DNA of 64,000 bases from assembly GCA_965660675.1 (NCBI GenBank), contig CBFIAU010000008.1, forward strand, positions 1 through 64,000, given 5' to 3'. The notes under the pieces were generated by a model. The model saw nothing but the letters and a program-made list of their open reading frames with translations, did not search any database and was not told the DNA's origin. This document shows, piece by piece, positions 51,680 to 61,048 of the stretch. The position numbers were made by a program, and so were the translations under genes. Position 1 is the first letter of the stretch. Each line of letters opens with the position of its first letter. Source of the stretch: UBA12202 sp002691725 (GTDB taxonomy: Bacteria > Pseudomonadota > Alphaproteobacteria > Puniceispirillales > UBA1172).

Positions 51680-52774
51680 ATGGAGGTTACCATATCCGAC
51701 GTGCAGAAAACAGCAGGCATGACATATCGCGGTGCAGGCGTTGATATTGATGCCGGAGACGCACTGATTGGTCGCATTTCTGATGATGCAAAACGCACAA
51801 GACGATCTGGCGCAGATGGCTCGCTTGGGGGGTTTGGGGCGTTGTTTGATCTTAAAGCCGCTGGTTTCTCTGATCCGATATTGGTTGCCGCAACCGATGG
51901 CGTCGGCACCAAGCTAGAACTGGCCAGACAGGCCGGACAATATCGCGGCTTGGGCATTGATCTGGTTGCCATGTGTGCAAATGATATTCTGGCTCAGGGC
52001 GCGGCGCCATTATTTTTCCTTGATTATTATGCTACGGGCGCGCTTGACGGTGATCAGGCGGCGGCGGTTATTGCTGGCATTGCCGATGGATGTCTGATGG
52101 CTGGGGCGGCATTAATCGGGGGTGAGACCGCCGAGATGCCCGGGGTTTATCCAAATGGCGGCTTTGATCTGGCAGGATTTTGTGTTGGCGCGGCGGAACG
52201 CGGCAGATTGCTCAACCCCGATGATACCGCATCAGGGCAAGTGGCGATTGCCATTGCTTCTAATGGGGTTCATTCTAATGGATACTCACTGGTGCGGCGG
52301 CTTCTTGATCATGCTGGGTTGACGCCATCTGATGCTGCGCCTTTCGCCCCCGATGAGACCATAGCAGATCAGTTTCTGGCGCCGACAACCATCTATACCA
52401 ATGCTGTGATGCCGTTGATAAAAGACAATCTGGTGACCTCTATTTCGCATATTACAGGCGGCGGATTAGTTGAAAATCCGCATCGCGTTTTTGCTGCTGA
52501 TCTGGCATTGGATATTGATATGCTGAGCTGGACTCTACCGCCTTTATTCGCTTGGATGCAGCATGTTGGCCAGATCGAGGACATGGAGTTATTGCGGACG
52601 TTTAACTGCGGCATTGGCATGATTGTCACGGTTGATCCCAGGCATAGCAAGCAGGCGATGGAAATGATCCTTGCCGCTGGTTATGACGCATGGACGCTGG
52701 GGATGCTGACCGAGCGCGGCGAAAATGATGCCCCTATCCGCTTTCATCATTTGGATCAATGGCAGAAATCGTAA
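51680..52774 (+). CDS. purM: Phosphoribosylformylglycinamidine cyclo-ligase
   Basis: About 364 residues. TYRGAGVDIDAGDALIGRI, DPILVAATDGVGTKLELA, IDLVAMCANDILAQGAAPLF, LIGGETAEMPGVYP and SNGVHSNGYSLVRR are standard AIR synthetase motifs; it closes the imidazole ring in purine synthesis. The start may be ATG 51680 or the internal ATG 51719, which would give the more usual N-terminus. purN follows 3 bp after the stop. Confidence 0.97.
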   Translation: MEVTISDVQKTAGMTYRGAGVDIDAGDALIGRISDDAKRTRRSGADGSLGGFGALFDLKAAGFSDPILVAATDGVGTKLELARQAGQYRGLGIDLVAMCANDILAQGAAPLFFLDYYATGALDGDQAAAVIAGIADGCLMAGAALIGGETAEMPGVYPNGGFDLAGFCVGAAERGRLLNPDDTASGQVAIAIASNGVHSNGYSLVRRLLDHAGLTPSDAAPFAPDETIADQFLAPTTIYTNAVMPLIKDNLVTSISHITGGGLVENPHRVFAADLALDIDMLSWTLPPLFAWMQHVGQIEDMELLRTFNCGIGMIVTVDPRHSKQAMEMILAAGYDAWTLGMLTERGENDAPIRFHHLDQWQKS

Positions 52775-52777
52775 CCA

Positions 52778-53458
52778 ATGCTTAGACTTGCAGTACTCAT
52801 ATCTAGTCGCGGCAGTAACATGCAGGCGCTGATTGAATACACATTGCAAGCTGACGTTCCCGCAGAAATTGTTGGCGTCATTGCTGATAATTCGGCAAAA
52901 GGGCTGAGCCATGCGGCGGCGGCGGGGATACCTGCGCTTGCTATCAAAAAATCAGAATATGAAAGCAAGGCGGCATTTGAGGATGTTCTGGCGCAGCATA
53001 TTGATCAATTAGATGTCGATATCATCTGCCTTGCCGGGTTTATGTCGGTGCTTTCTTCTGAATTTTGCAAGCGCTATTACGGCAAAATCATTAATATTCA
53101 CCCGTCACTGTTACCTGCTTATAAAGGGCTGGATACGCATCAGCGCGCGATATCTGACAAGGCGAAATGGCATGGATGCAGTGTTCATATCGTCACCCCA
53201 AAGATTGATGATGGCCCTTTACTGGCGCAGAAAGCGGTTGCTGTGAGTGCCAATGATACAGCAGCAACCCTGGCGACAAAAGTGCTTTCAGAAGAACATA
53301 TTATCTATCCCATGGTGATCGGCGCCTTGGCGACAGGATTGTTGCGGCTTGATCTATCCGGCGCGCAGATTATGCCAATCAACACTTCAGGCGTCTTGCC
53401 CGGGGTGATTAATGGCGATGATCACATGCTGTGGCCAATACAAAACACCAAATCTTAG
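52778..53458 (+). CDS. purN: Phosphoribosylglycinamide formyltransferase
   Basis: 226 residues. LAVLISSRGSNMQALIEYTL binds the ribonucleotide. The catalytic Asn-His-Asp set lies in INIHPSLLPAYKGLDTHQRA and CSVHIVTPKIDDGPLLAQ. It transfers formyl from 10-formyl-tetrahydrofolate to GAR. In operon with purM (3-bp gap). Confidence 0.97.
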   Translation: MLRLAVLISSRGSNMQALIEYTLQADVPAEIVGVIADNSAKGLSHAAAAGIPALAIKKSEYESKAAFEDVLAQHIDQLDVDIICLAGFMSVLSSEFCKRYYGKIINIHPSLLPAYKGLDTHQRAISDKAKWHGCSVHIVTPKIDDGPLLAQKAVAVSANDTAATLATKVLSEEHIIYPMVIGALATGLLRLDLSGAQIMPINTSGVLPGVINGDDHMLWPIQNTKS

Positions 53459-53536
53459 TCATAGGATACGGCATTATTTTAGTGCAAAATCTGCTCAGTT
53501 TGATAAATTGGAAGATGAATTGATAAGGGGGTAATG

Positions 53537-53668
53537 ATGGATACTTCAGATTTTGATAGTCAGTCGAAGCAAAACGTAGAAGTCTATAAAAGCTTTATGG
53601 GGTTTATGCGTAACAGTGCGATTCTGATTGCCATAGTCTTGATCCTAATGGCCTATTTCTTACTCTAG
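53537..53668 (+). CDS. aa3-type cytochrome c oxidase subunit IV
   Basis: 43 residues: a short polar N-terminus, then VYKSFMGFMRNSAILIAIVL and a single membrane helix to the end. This is the pattern of the tiny bacterial aa3 oxidase subunit IV of alphaproteobacteria. AAGGGGG precedes two adjacent ATG codons (53534, 53537). It lies away from other cox genes, as is common for this subunit, and is closed by a strong terminator. Confidence 0.85.
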   Translation: MDTSDFDSQSKQNVEVYKSFMGFMRNSAILIAIVLILMAYFLL

Positions 53669-53723
53669 CCAGAGAAAGGCAAAGAAAGAACAGGCTTTAT
53701 GTTGGGCTCAAGCATAAAATAGT

Positions 53724-53750
53724 AAAGGGGGCGATATGCCCCCTTTTTTA
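53724..53750 (+). terminator. Strong rho-independent terminator, probably bidirectional
   Basis: A perfect 9-bp stem (AAAGGGGGC 53724-53732 with GCCCCCTTT 53738-53746) with a 5-nt loop and a T-tract. A-rich bases on the other side let it also serve ndk from the minus strand. Confidence 0.95.
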
Positions 53751-53829
53751 TGCATTTTGTATGAGATGTTTTTTGCACATCTTATCAAAACATGCGGCCA
53801 GTGCGGCCAGTTCAGCCAGTGTGGCGAGA

Positions 53830-54252
53830 TTAGCCAACAATCTCACCTGAGTTGAAAAAGAAATCAATTTCAATATTAGCATTTTCAAGACTGTCTGAGC
53901 CATGCACGGAATTGGCCTCAATGCTCTCAGCGAAATCTTTACGAATGGTGCCAGCATCCGCATCAGCAGGATTAGTCGCACCCATAATCTCACGATTGCG
54001 TGCTACTGCATTTTCACCTTCAAGCACCTGCACAACAACCGGGCCTGAAATCATGAACGATACCAAGTCATTGAAAAATGGGCGTTCTTTATGAACAGCA
54101 TAGAACCCTTCAGCCTGATCGCGTGTCATATGTATACGCTTTTGCGCGACAACACGGAGACCACCTTCTTCTAATCTGGCAATAACGGCACCGGTGATGT
54201 TGCGGCGCGTGGCATCTGGCTTAATAATTGAAAACGTACGTTCGAGAGCCAT
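53830..54252 (-). CDS. ndk: Nucleoside diphosphate kinase
   Basis: 140 residues, normal length. ERTFSIIKPDATRRNITG opens the protein. The phosphorylated histidine is in ANSVHGSDSLENA. It balances NTP and dNTP pools. A terminator lies about 85 bp downstream. Monocistronic. Confidence 0.98.
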   Translation of the reverse strand: MALERTFSIIKPDATRRNITGAVIARLEEGGLRVVAQKRIHMTRDQAEGFYAVHKERPFFNDLVSFMISGPVVVQVLEGENAVARNREIMGATNPADADAGTIRKDFAESIEANSVHGSDSLENANIEIDFFFNSGEIVG

Positions 54253-54339
54253 GGGTAATCCTTTCGATATATGGAATAAGGCGTTAATCAGTGCCTTATA
54301 GGAAAGCCTATTAGCAAAGGCAAGATAATTAACCGAAGG

Positions 54340-54837
54340 TTAGAACTTTTTAACCCAGCCTTTTTCATCATCTTGCTCAAAATAGCTCAATTCATGATCC
54401 GTTTGACGCCATATTTTCCACGCCTCGCGCGCCGCCCGCAGATTGACATCATTATAACCGTCAAAAATAATAAAAATCCGCCCTGACATGCCATTGGAAT
54501 TGGCATCAGTTGGTGGCAGCAGACCATCAATATAGAACCGAAAGGGCTCACTATCTGATGCTCCTGAAGCTGATGCCCCAATTGCTTCGGTTGCTTCTGT
54601 CATAATCCAAATCGGGCAGCCTGACCTGTCGGGGTCATCATCACGGCCGACAATACCATGCGGCAACCAGCTATCAGGCTGTGCCGTCCAGATCGCTTGG
54701 CTCAAGTCATTATGGATAGCTTCGGGGGCAATAATCTCAGCCAATTTGCCCACATCACGGGTTTTTTGGAGCAAGGATGGCAAAACATCCTGAACAGAAC
54801 GAGACTGCAACTGATAAAATGCGATTTGCGCCACCAT
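54340..54837 (-). CDS. holC: DNA polymerase III chi subunit
   Basis: 165 residues. IAFYQLQSRSVQDVLPSLLQ, then GRDDDPDRSGCPIWIM and a final VWRQTDHELSYFEQDDEKGW-like tail (IWRQTDHELSYFEQDDEKGW) match HolC. The chi subunit links the clamp loader to single-strand-binding protein. It follows pepA by 16 bp, the usual alphaproteobacterial pairing. Slightly long because of a Ser/Ala-rich insert (GASASGASDSEP). Confidence 0.88.
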   Translation of the reverse strand: MVAQIAFYQLQSRSVQDVLPSLLQKTRDVGKLAEIIAPEAIHNDLSQAIWTAQPDSWLPHGIVGRDDDPDRSGCPIWIMTEATEAIGASASGASDSEPFRFYIDGLLPPTDANSNGMSGRIFIIFDGYNDVNLRAAREAWKIWRQTDHELSYFEQDDEKGWVKKF

Positions 54838-54853
54838 TATCCCCCATTACCCC

Positions 54854-56332
54854 TTATGATGATGGCTTAAAATGCTCGGCCAGATGCGTTAGCAATTTAA
54901 CGCCATACCCTGTTCCGCCTGCGGGTGTTGTCGGCTTGGCTTTATCAGACCATGCCATCCCCGCAATATCGAGATGCGCCCAAGGTGTATTATTTTCAAC
55001 AAAGCGTTCAAGAAAACATGCCGCCGTAATTGAACCACCATAGCGGCCACCAATATTTTTCATGTCAGCAATTTTTGACTTGATGAGCTTATGATAATCA
55101 TCACCAAGCGGCATCCGCCATGTATTCTCACCAGTAGCGGAAGCTGAACTTGCAATGGCAGTAGCCAGCCTGTCGTCATTTGCAAACAAGCCAGATTGAA
55201 CCTGTCCTAAAGAGACAAGGATAGCCCCTGTCAACGTTGCCAGGTCTATCATTGCCGCAGGCTTATAATGCTTTTGGGCATAGGTGATGACATCCGCCAG
55301 CACCAACCGGCCTTCGGCATCAGTATTGATAATCTCAACCGTCTGGCCAGACATAGAAGTGACAACATCACCGGGCTTAATGGCCTTACCATCTGGCATA
55401 TTCTCAACCAGACCAACCAGACCAATAACGTTACGTTTAATGCCAGCCCCAGCAATAGCGCGCATCGCACCAACAACAGCGGCAGAACCGGCCATATCCC
55501 ATTTCATGTCTTCCATGCCGCCAGCAGGTTTGATAGAAATGCCGCCAGTATCAAAGCAAACGCCTTTGCCAATCAGCGCCAACGGGGCTTCTGTGCCGCC
55601 ACCATTCCAGCGCATAACAACCATCCGCGATTCACGCTCACTGCCCTGACCCACCGATAACAGCAATCGCATGCCTTGCTCTGCCATTTGCTTTTCATCC
55701 AGAATCGTGACCTTACATCCGGCATCAGCCAAGGCTTGACAGCGATTGGCATATTCAGCAGGAAAGAGAACATTCGACGGCTCACTAACCAGATCACGCG
55801 CCAGAAAGACGCCCTCAGCAATGCCAGCGTAACGCATATAGGCTTGGGTGACAGCATCCTTATCGTCGACGGCAATATTAAGCGTCGATATCGTTGGTTT
55901 CGCAGCTTTCCCCTTGGTGAAATAGCGGGAGAAATGATAGCCAGCTAAATGGGCGCCATGGGCAATACTGGCCAGCCATTCTGCTGTCGTCTCAGCCGCA
56001 TATAAAGTTGCGTCCTTTAGCTTGGCGCGGAAAAGAGCAGACGCGATATGCCCGCCTAGATGCTCACTCGCCATGCCTAAATCTGCCTTTTCCCCCATAC
56101 CAACGAGAAGCACCGTGCCTTCGGCGGCACGAATGACCAAATCATCACCAGCATCAGCCTTAAACTCAGCTTCTGTGATAGCCCGTGAGATGGCGCCATT
56201 GAGACTATCATCAATCGCCTGACCAGCAGGTTCTAATGAAGCAGTGCCTTTTTTCGCTGATACCAAGAGGATGAGAGGATAAGATGGAGCGTCATGCTTT
56301 GCGGTAAATTGTATAGTAATCCGAGAGGTCAT
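54854..56332 (-). CDS. pepA: Cytosol (leucyl) aminopeptidase
   Basis: 492 residues. LIGKGVCFDTGGISIKPAGG, MKWDMAGSAAVVGAMRA and NTDAEGRLVLADVITYA hold the di-zinc ligands and catalytic residues of the M17 family. It removes N-terminal residues from peptides; in E. coli it also binds DNA. Divergent from lptF with 136 bp between. Confidence 0.97.
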   Translation of the reverse strand: MTSRITIQFTAKHDAPSYPLILLVSAKKGTASLEPAGQAIDDSLNGAISRAITEAEFKADAGDDLVIRAAEGTVLLVGMGEKADLGMASEHLGGHIASALFRAKLKDATLYAAETTAEWLASIAHGAHLAGYHFSRYFTKGKAAKPTISTLNIAVDDKDAVTQAYMRYAGIAEGVFLARDLVSEPSNVLFPAEYANRCQALADAGCKVTILDEKQMAEQGMRLLLSVGQGSERESRMVVMRWNGGGTEAPLALIGKGVCFDTGGISIKPAGGMEDMKWDMAGSAAVVGAMRAIAGAGIKRNVIGLVGLVENMPDGKAIKPGDVVTSMSGQTVEIINTDAEGRLVLADVITYAQKHYKPAAMIDLATLTGAILVSLGQVQSGLFANDDRLATAIASSASATGENTWRMPLGDDYHKLIKSKIADMKNIGGRYGGSITAACFLERFVENNTPWAHLDIAGMAWSDKAKPTTPAGGTGYGVKLLTHLAEHFKPSS

Positions 56333-56468
56333 AAAAAAATCCTTATTGATTTGAGCTGTTTTTTGATAAGTTAGCTAATGTTAATATTGTGGATAGATTG
56401 AAAAAATGCAACGGCAAGATGATTGCCAGCAATTTTATCTGCATAAACCCTAAGGTATATTGAGCATA

Positions 56469-57560
56469 ATGGTACTTACCTTTTACATTTTCCGGCAATG
56501 CATTGTGACATTAGTCATGACAAGTCTGGCTATTATCGGGATTGTTTGGCTGGGTCAGACGTTGCGATTAGTCGAGTTGCTCGTCAATAAGGGCGCGTTA
56601 TTCATTGATTTTATCAATGTGACGATGGCGGCTATTCCTTTTTGGCTGCTTATTATTTTGCCCATAAGCGCGACGATTGGAACAACCATTGTGTTATCTC
56701 GCATGCAACAGGATAAAGAGCTGATTGCCATGAAAGCGTCTGGCATATCGCCTTTTCGCATCGGCTTAGGGCCACTTCTGATGGGGGTATTATTAACAGC
56801 GTTTCTGATTATTAACTCGGCGATCATTATTCCAATGACCTATAATTATTATAAAAATGTCATGGCTAATCTGCGGGCCGCCGCCCCGATAGTGATCTTG
56901 CAGCCTGGTGTCTTTACCGATATCAGCAAAGGGCTGACGATATATATCAATAATAAAGAAAGCGAGAATGTATTTCAGGATATCTTTATCCATGATAACC
57001 GCAACCCCGAAGCCACAATTGAAATTCATGCGGATAAAGCCACGGTTACAATTACCAATCAAGCGCCTGTTATCTATTTGTTCAATGGTATTAGAACCGA
57101 GTTTACAGACACATCAGACAAAGCCGTCATCCTGGAGTTTGAGACCTATGAATTGCGTATTGTTGAAAGCAAAAGTGAGGGTGGAGAGCGAACAAAAGAT
57201 TACAATGAAATGACTATTGCTGAGCTTTTATTCGCTGATGGTGCGTCTGATCAATATCGCCGAGAAATGCGCGCCGAAGGTCATTTTCGGATTACCGCAC
57301 CACTGATCAGCTTACCGTTAATCATGATGGCATTAGCTGTTTTTATGCGGAGCCAATATCAACGCTCACATTACTGGTCACAAATTGCCATTGTCACGGT
57401 GTTAACGCTGCTCGGTGAAGTCGCCTTAATCACATCGAGAAGTCTGACAGTTGCAGTACCGTCGCTATTTCCATTGATGTATATCATCATCTTTCTGCCG
57501 CTTATCATCAGCTCGCTTCTGTTATGGCGACCTTGGATAAAAGGAGCGCAGCCCGCATGA
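56469..57560 (+). CDS. lptF: LPS export permease LptF
   Basis: About 363 residues from ATG 56469 (TTG 56460 is also in frame). Six membrane helices in two sets of three flank a periplasmic jellyroll domain (about residues 125-255), the YjgP/YjgQ architecture. LSRMQQDKELIAMKASGISPF is the coupling helix that contacts LptB. Its end overlaps lptG by ATGA. First gene of lptF-lptG-surA-pdxA-rsmA. Confidence 0.94.
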   Translation: MVLTFYIFRQCIVTLVMTSLAIIGIVWLGQTLRLVELLVNKGALFIDFINVTMAAIPFWLLIILPISATIGTTIVLSRMQQDKELIAMKASGISPFRIGLGPLLMGVLLTAFLIINSAIIIPMTYNYYKNVMANLRAAAPIVILQPGVFTDISKGLTIYINNKESENVFQDIFIHDNRNPEATIEIHADKATVTITNQAPVIYLFNGIRTEFTDTSDKAVILEFETYELRIVESKSEGGERTKDYNEMTIAELLFADGASDQYRREMRAEGHFRITAPLISLPLIMMALAVFMRSQYQRSHYWSQIAIVTVLTLLGEVALITSRSLTVAVPSLFPLMYIIIFLPLIISSLLLWRPWIKGAQPA

Positions 57561-58663
57561 GCAGATTTGGTCTATCGCGGATTTTTGCTCTCTATTTGTT
57601 TCGGCATGCTCTGGTTCATGTGCTGATGGTGTGGCTTGTGCTGGCATTGATTGTCAATCTGATTGATACAGCAGAGCTGATGCGCCGGAGCGCCAATAAA
57701 GAGGCGATATCTTCGGTGACGGCGATATCAATGGCGTTTTTGAAGTTTCCGTCCAGCCTTCCGTTTTTGCTTCCATTTGCGGTAATGTTTGGCTCATTAA
57801 TCAGCTTTTACAGGCTAAGCAATAAAAATGAGATTATAGTCGCGCGCTCGGCAGGTCTTTCGGTTGGCAAAATTATCACCGGCCCTGTTGTTTGTGCCAT
57901 TATGCTCAGCCTTATTCTGATGTTTGTCATTGACCCGATTTCCTCAGCCACAAATAATAGATATGCGGCGCTGGAAGAACAAAACTTTGGCTCAACAGGG
58001 CGCAGTCTATCTGTATCAACAGAGGGGATTTGGCTCAAAGATAACTTATCTTTCCAGAATATTATTGTTAGTGGCAGCCGCTTAAATCAGTCTAATTTGA
58101 ATATGGAAAATGGTGAACTATACCGTTTTGACATTAATAACAAATGGTTATCGCATTACATCCCTGACCAGTTATGGTTTGAAAATAATAGCTGGCACCT
58201 GAAAGGCGGCAAAGTTTTACTTAAAGATGGTGCGATAATCCCGCTTAATATCATATCCTTTCCATCATCGCTTAATGCCGCCGATCTGACCAACTCAAAT
58301 AAAAAGCCAGAGGCGATATCATTGCTGAAACTATGGAATTATATTGGCGTATTAGAAGATGCAGGGTTGAACAGCCTCGGCCATAGATCATATTTCTATT
58401 ATCAATTATCGCTACCGATTGTTTTGGTTGGCATGATTATGATTGCTGGTCATCATGGTCTGTCATACAAAGGGCGACGACGAAAATTAGGTGTAATTAT
58501 GGTTGCAATGATTTCTGCACTTGGATTTTATATCTTCAAGGATATTATGTATGTGTTTGGGACATCTGGACGGCTACCGCCATTTATTGCCGGATTTGCA
58601 CCAGGATTCATTGTAACACTGATCGGACTTGGTTCATTAATGAAAGCGGATCAAAACGCTTAA
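57557..58663 (+). CDS. lptG: LPS export permease LptG
   Basis: About 368 residues from ATG 57557, coupled to lptF. Same six-helix plus periplasmic domain layout as LptF; YRLSNKNEIIVARSAGLSVG is the coupling-helix region. With LptF and LptB (not in this window) it extracts LPS from the inner membrane. surA follows 13 bp later. Confidence 0.94.
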   Translation: MSRFGLSRIFALYLFRHALVHVLMVWLVLALIVNLIDTAELMRRSANKEAISSVTAISMAFLKFPSSLPFLLPFAVMFGSLISFYRLSNKNEIIVARSAGLSVGKIITGPVVCAIMLSLILMFVIDPISSATNNRYAALEEQNFGSTGRSLSVSTEGIWLKDNLSFQNIIVSGSRLNQSNLNMENGELYRFDINNKWLSHYIPDQLWFENNSWHLKGGKVLLKDGAIIPLNIISFPSSLNAADLTNSNKKPEAISLLKLWNYIGVLEDAGLNSLGHRSYFYYQLSLPIVLVGMIMIAGHHGLSYKGRRRKLGVIMVAMISALGFYIFKDIMYVFGTSGRLPPFIAGFAPGFIVTLIGLGSLMKADQNA

Positions 58664-58676
58664 AGTAGGAAAGCAA

Positions 58677-59951
58677 ATGCAACAGCTTTATTCTTCAGTC
58701 AAGCCTTGGATAATCAGCATGATAATGCTGTTTGGCTCCACTATGGCAAGTGCCACTACCTCTATCGAAGTCATTGCCACCGTTGACGGTGTTCCCATCA
58801 CAAGCCATGACCTCAATGAGCGGCGCAATATGCTGATTAAAACAACCGGCATTCAGCTAACGCCTGACAATAAAGCGCAGATTGATCGTGATGTGTTGCA
58901 AATGCTGATTGATGATCAGATAAAAATAGCTACTGGCGAGCAATTTTTAGGCAGTCAGATACAGGCTGTTGAGAACAACGCTGACATTCTTATCAATCAA
59001 ACCTTTTCCCAGAATGGTGAAAATCCAGATGATGTCTTGCAGGAGCTTAATATTCCACGTGATGTCATCAGGCATAAGTTCAAGGCTGATATTCTATGGG
59101 CATCTATCATTAATGGCCGCTTTGAAGGTCAATTTTCCAATGCCCGGGCTGAGGCAGAAAAAGAACGCCAACAGCTTGAGCAAAATATTTCTGAGCCGCA
59201 TATTAATTTAGACGAAATTGTTCTGCTACCCGAACCTGGCAGAAACTATGCGGCAACCATAAACCTTGCTAATCAGATGGTAAAAGCGATCAGGCAAGGT
59301 GCTGATTTTGGCCGTATCGCGCAACAATATTCAGTATCAGGCAGTGCCAATATCGGCGGTAATATTGGCTGGGTTTTGGTCAAAACACTTGACCCGGAAT
59401 TGGCTGATATTATCATGCCTATGCAACTCGGAGACATCACAGACCCATTAGACCGTGATGGTGCGATCTTGATATATAGGCTAAGCGGCAAACGACAAAA
59501 TGGCTTGGCTGACCCGATGGAAGCTCGTATTTCGATAGCCCGATTGCTCTACCCGCTAGCATCAACCGATGATGCCGACCGACTGGAAGCTGCCGCCAAA
59601 ATGAAAAGAGATACAGCGGCTATATCAACCTGTGATGACTTAGAGGCCTTGCATGAGTCTTATGGCTCTGGCATGCCATTTGATTTAGGCATTCTGCCGC
59701 TTTACAGCCTTGCCCCTGAATTGCGCGATTTGGTTGCGCCTCTTGATGCTGGCATGATCAGCGAGGTGGTCTCATTTAAGGAAGGCATGGCGGCGTTTAT
59801 GGTCTGTGATAAACAAGCACCGCAAATGGATTTACCTGATCTTGACACATTGGAACTTAATGTCAAAAATCGCTATTTTTCGGTTCTGTCAGCACGTTAT
59901 CTTAATCAATTACGGCGGCGAGCGGTAATTGATATTCGGATCAGCTTTTGA
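58677..59951 (+). CDS. surA: SurA-like periplasmic chaperone / peptidyl-prolyl isomerase
   Basis: 424 residues with a signal peptide (LFGSTMASATTS). The N-terminal chaperone domain contains VIATVDGVPITSHDLNERRN. One parvulin domain (about residues 175-275) shows ADFGRIAQQYSVSGSANIGG. A second, weaker one follows. It escorts outer-membrane proteins, fitting the LPS-export neighbours. Overlaps pdxA by 4 bp. Confidence 0.93.
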   Translation: MQQLYSSVKPWIISMIMLFGSTMASATTSIEVIATVDGVPITSHDLNERRNMLIKTTGIQLTPDNKAQIDRDVLQMLIDDQIKIATGEQFLGSQIQAVENNADILINQTFSQNGENPDDVLQELNIPRDVIRHKFKADILWASIINGRFEGQFSNARAEAEKERQQLEQNISEPHINLDEIVLLPEPGRNYAATINLANQMVKAIRQGADFGRIAQQYSVSGSANIGGNIGWVLVKTLDPELADIIMPMQLGDITDPLDRDGAILIYRLSGKRQNGLADPMEARISIARLLYPLASTDDADRLEAAAKMKRDTAAISTCDDLEALHESYGSGMPFDLGILPLYSLAPELRDLVAPLDAGMISEVVSFKEGMAAFMVCDKQAPQMDLPDLDTLELNVKNRYFSVLSARYLNQLRRRAVIDIRISF

Positions 59952-61048
59952 TGGATAGATGCCGCCTTATTGTCACCCCCGGTGAGCCTGCTGGAATTGG
60001 CGCCGAGCTATTAATCAAAGCCGTTCAAGAGGAGCAAAATCAGATTATCACTATTGATGATCCTGATCGCTTGGCTAAACTAGCAGCGGATGGAGGCTAT
60101 CCCCTTGATCTGACGGTCATTGACAATTTTAGCGATATTGCCACTACTGGCCGGTCTCATCATCTGGCGGTGATACCGATCACCTGGGCTGACACTATTA
60201 CTGCTGGCACACCATCACCTGCACATGCCCCGCAAGTCATTGATGCGATCAGCATGGCGGTTTTCATGGTGAAATCTGGTCAGGCTGATGCCATTGTCAC
60301 CAACCCTATTCAGAAAGCAACGCTCCATCAGGCTGGGTTTGAGTATCCTGGACATACCGAGTTTCTAGCCGCACTTGATAACCCAAAAGATAACCCAAAA
60401 GCTGTCCCCATTATGATGCTGGTTAATAGCATGCTTCGTGTTGTGCCATTAACCATCCATATGCCGCTTAGGGATATTTTTGAGCATATTACCAGCGACC
60501 ATATTATGCGTTCTGTGCGGATTATGGCGAGGCATTTAGCCAGTGATTTTGGGATATCCGCGCCACGCATTGCCGTTGCCGGGCTAAACCCTCATGCTGG
60601 CGAAAATGGCATGTTAGGCAAAGAGGATGCGATGATCATTGCGCCGGCCATAGCACAACTGCAATCCGAAGGATTAGCGGTCACCGGGCCTCATTCAGCC
60701 GATACTCTATTTTTTGAGGATAAGCGTGACAGCTATGACGCGGTTCTGGCGATGTATCATGACCAGGCTCTCATCCCTGTTAAGACACTGGATTTTCATC
60801 ATGGCGTCAACACAACACTAGGGTTAAGCTTTATCAGAACCTCCCCTGATCATGGCACAGCCCTTGATCAAGCTGGACAATTTACGGCCAGACCAGACAG
60901 TTTGATTGCTGCTATCCAACTGGCACGCGATATGTCTTACAATCGGGCAGAATATCAAGCCACACCCCTTAATGTTTCATCACCTAATGTTTCATCGCCT
61001 AATGTTTCCCCCCCTAATGATTCATCACCTAATGCTACATTGAGATGA
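59948..61048 (+). CDS. pdxA: 4-hydroxythreonine-4-phosphate dehydrogenase
   Basis: 366 residues. VTPGEPAGIGAELLIKA, VTNPIQKATLHQAGFEYPGH, GLNPHAGENGMLGKED and YDAVLAMYHDQALIPVK hold the substrate and metal sites (conserved His residues). It acts in vitamin B6 synthesis. The C-terminus has an unusual ~25-residue Asn-Val-Ser-Ser-Pro repeat tail made by 15-bp DNA repeats, and a NPKDNPK duplication sits near residue 150. Overlaps rsmA by ATGA. Confidence 0.96.
   Translation: MMDRCRLIVTPGEPAGIGAELLIKAVQEEQNQIITIDDPDRLAKLAADGGYPLDLTVIDNFSDIATTGRSHHLAVIPITWADTITAGTPSPAHAPQVIDAISMAVFMVKSGQADAIVTNPIQKATLHQAGFEYPGHTEFLAALDNPKDNPKAVPIMMLVNSMLRVVPLTIHMPLRDIFEHITSDHIMRSVRIMARHLASDFGISAPRIAVAGLNPHAGENGMLGKEDAMIIAPAIAQLQSEGLAVTGPHSADTLFFEDKRDSYDAVLAMYHDQALIPVKTLDFHHGVNTTLGLSFIRTSPDHGTALDQAGQFTARPDSLIAAIQLARDMSYNRAEYQATPLNVSSPNVSSPNVSPPNDSSPNATLR
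60967..61040 (+). repeat. 15-bp tandem repeats at the pdxA 3' end
   Basis: Five imperfect units of CCTAATGTTTCATCA-like sequence, in frame, encoding PNVSS repeats at the PdxA C-terminus. They reach to within a few bases of the rsmA start codon, so unit number could affect translational coupling. Confidence 0.8.

Noticed and set aside
53533..53668. Random short ORF after purN
   Set aside because: Kept as a gene instead: the ribosome site, single C-terminal helix and VYKSFM motif fit aa3 oxidase subunit IV, and a terminator follows.
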